Assembly (NCBI RefSeq): GCF_000967545.1
Contig: NZ_JXXV01000018.1
Location: forward strand, 62,001 to 126,000
DNA: 64,000 bases
DNA from: Vibrio galatheae
GTDB lineage: Bacteria; Pseudomonadota; Gammaproteobacteria; Enterobacterales; Vibrionaceae
Direction of reading: 5' to 3'
The stretch's first letter is position 1, and every line of letters starts with the position of its first letter. The position numbers and the translations under genes were made by a program. This document shows positions 63,333-64,000 of this stretch, piece after piece. Under the pieces are notes generated by a model. The model was not told the DNA's origin, did no database searches, and worked only from the letters and a program-made list of their open reading frames with translations.

Positions 63333-64000
63333 ATGGCAAAACCAGTCAGTAAAGCAAATCAGTCTCAGGGCATGCTGATGTTTACTTTAACGCAAAGTAA
63401 GCAACTCTTCGCTATTGGTACTCTGAAAGTCAGAGAAATTGTACCATTCCAACCAACCACACAGATCCCCTATTCGCATCATCACGTGGTTGGCACAGTA
63501 ACCATTCGTGGTAAAACCATCCCTGTGATTAATATGCCTGCCGCCATTGGTTTTCGCCCTATTCAACCGGAAGAGTACGAATCGTGCTACTTGATAGTCA
63601 CTGACTGTCTGCGCACAGTCGTCGCCTTTATGGTTCGTTCCATAGAAAAAATCATTGAATGTGACTGGAAGTCGATTGAATCAGCGCCCAAAAGTGCCGG
63701 CTCAAACGTTTTTGTAACTGGCATTACTCGTTTCGACGGTCAAATTATTCAGATGCTCGATGTCGAATTACTGCTGTCTAAGATCTATCCTCAGTACGAG
63801 TCGACCAATATTCCTATGCTCACCGACATTGAGCGTGAGCGTTTGAAAGCTCTCAACATTTTGTTGGTTGACGACTCTTCAATCGCGCGCAAACAGCTAT
63901 CTGATGCGCTAGATAGCATTAATATCTCATACCAGATCTGCAACAACGGTCTTGATGCCCTTGATTTAATGCGAGAAGAGGCATCCGCAGGTCGCCCTAT
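63333..64000 (+). CDS. cheV: Chemotaxis coupling protein CheV, partial at window end
   Basis: The reading frame from the ATG at 63333 stays open to the end of the window (222 codons). Residues about 10-160 are a CheW-like domain (LFAIGTLKVREIVPF, VVGTVTIRGKTIPVINMPAAIG). A response-regulator receiver begins near 173 with LNILLVDDSSIARKQL. The phospho-acceptor Asp should lie beyond the end. CheV couples chemoreceptors to CheA with receiver-based tuning. Confidence 0.9.
   Translation, partial: MAKPVSKANQSQGMLMFTLTQSKQLFAIGTLKVREIVPFQPTTQIPYSHHHVVGTVTIRGKTIPVINMPAAIGFRPIQPEEYESCYLIVTDCLRTVVAFMVRSIEKIIECDWKSIESAPKSAGSNVFVTGITRFDGQIIQMLDVELLLSKIYPQYESTNIPMLTDIERERLKALNILLVDDSSIARKQLSDALDSINISYQICNNGLDALDLMREEASAGRP

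Noticed and set aside
1..64000. CRISPR arrays, tRNA and rRNA genes, intact prophage or integrase
   Set aside because: No regular repeat-spacer pattern, no cloverleaf or rRNA-like sequence and no phage or integrase protein was seen in any frame.

Overview
The window is 64 kb of a gammaproteobacterial chromosome, most likely from Vibrio or a close relative in the Vibrionaceae. The base composition is moderate. The genes are of types usual in vibrios: a chromosomal Qnr-type pentapeptide protein, CheV, many membrane sensors, a TRAP transporter, SoxR and GGDEF proteins. I saw no rRNA, tRNA, CRISPR array or intact mobile element. The species assignment is inference; no marker gene here settles it.

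Left part (1-34 kb): two convergent RND efflux systems come first, one with its own TetR regulator (169-5239) and one without (5275-9555), meeting at a shared terminator. Small metabolic genes follow. Next is a two-gene unit pairing a solute-binding protein with a membrane diguanylate cyclase (11719-14097), then a Qnr-like gene, an MsrA, an AEC carrier, and soxR divergent from an MFS exporter with a near-perfect SoxR box between them. After these lie a chemoreceptor, yegD, and a pair of cytoplasmic GH13 enzymes (the second is MalZ-like). A tight seven-gene operon (27146-33590) joins a LolCDE-type ABC transporter, a LolA-like periplasmic protein, a predicted outer-membrane barrel and a LytS/LytTR two-component pair.

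Central part (34.9-51.8 kb): a complete phenylacetate (paa) catabolic cluster. It has paaXY (repressor and thioesterase-type accessory protein), the long paaABCDEFGHIJK operon, paaZ as a separate transcript ending in its own terminator, and a DctPQM-type TRAP transporter divergent from paaZ.

Right part (52.5-57.9 kb): a six-gene aromatic amine dehydrogenase (AADH, tryptophan tryptophylquinone enzyme) cluster preceded by an aldehyde dehydrogenase. The gene order is ALDH-aauB-mauE-mauD-aauA-cytochrome-cytochrome. Together with the paa genes this would give a full route: aromatic amine (for example 2-phenylethylamine) to arylacetaldehyde in the periplasm, to phenylacetate in the cytoplasm, to phenylacetyl-CoA, to central metabolism. 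Three operons of this route (paaA, paaZ/TRAP and ALDH-AADH) share an inverted repeat TGATAC-N27-GTATCA (at most one mismatch, always exactly 27 bases between arms) in their control regions. This is the strongest new observation in the window: it predicts one PaaX regulon covering uptake, periplasmic amine oxidation and ring catabolism.

Between and around these sit decayed pieces: an IS200-type transposase remnant (52.0-52.3 kb), the C-terminal tail of a thioesterase-like gene (58.3 kb) and a beta-barrel fragment (34.2 kb). The window ends with a Tat-exported dienelactone hydrolase, a periplasmic 5'-nucleotidase-family enzyme of a variant subfamily, a zinc-ribbon protein of unknown role, ppiC and the start of cheV.
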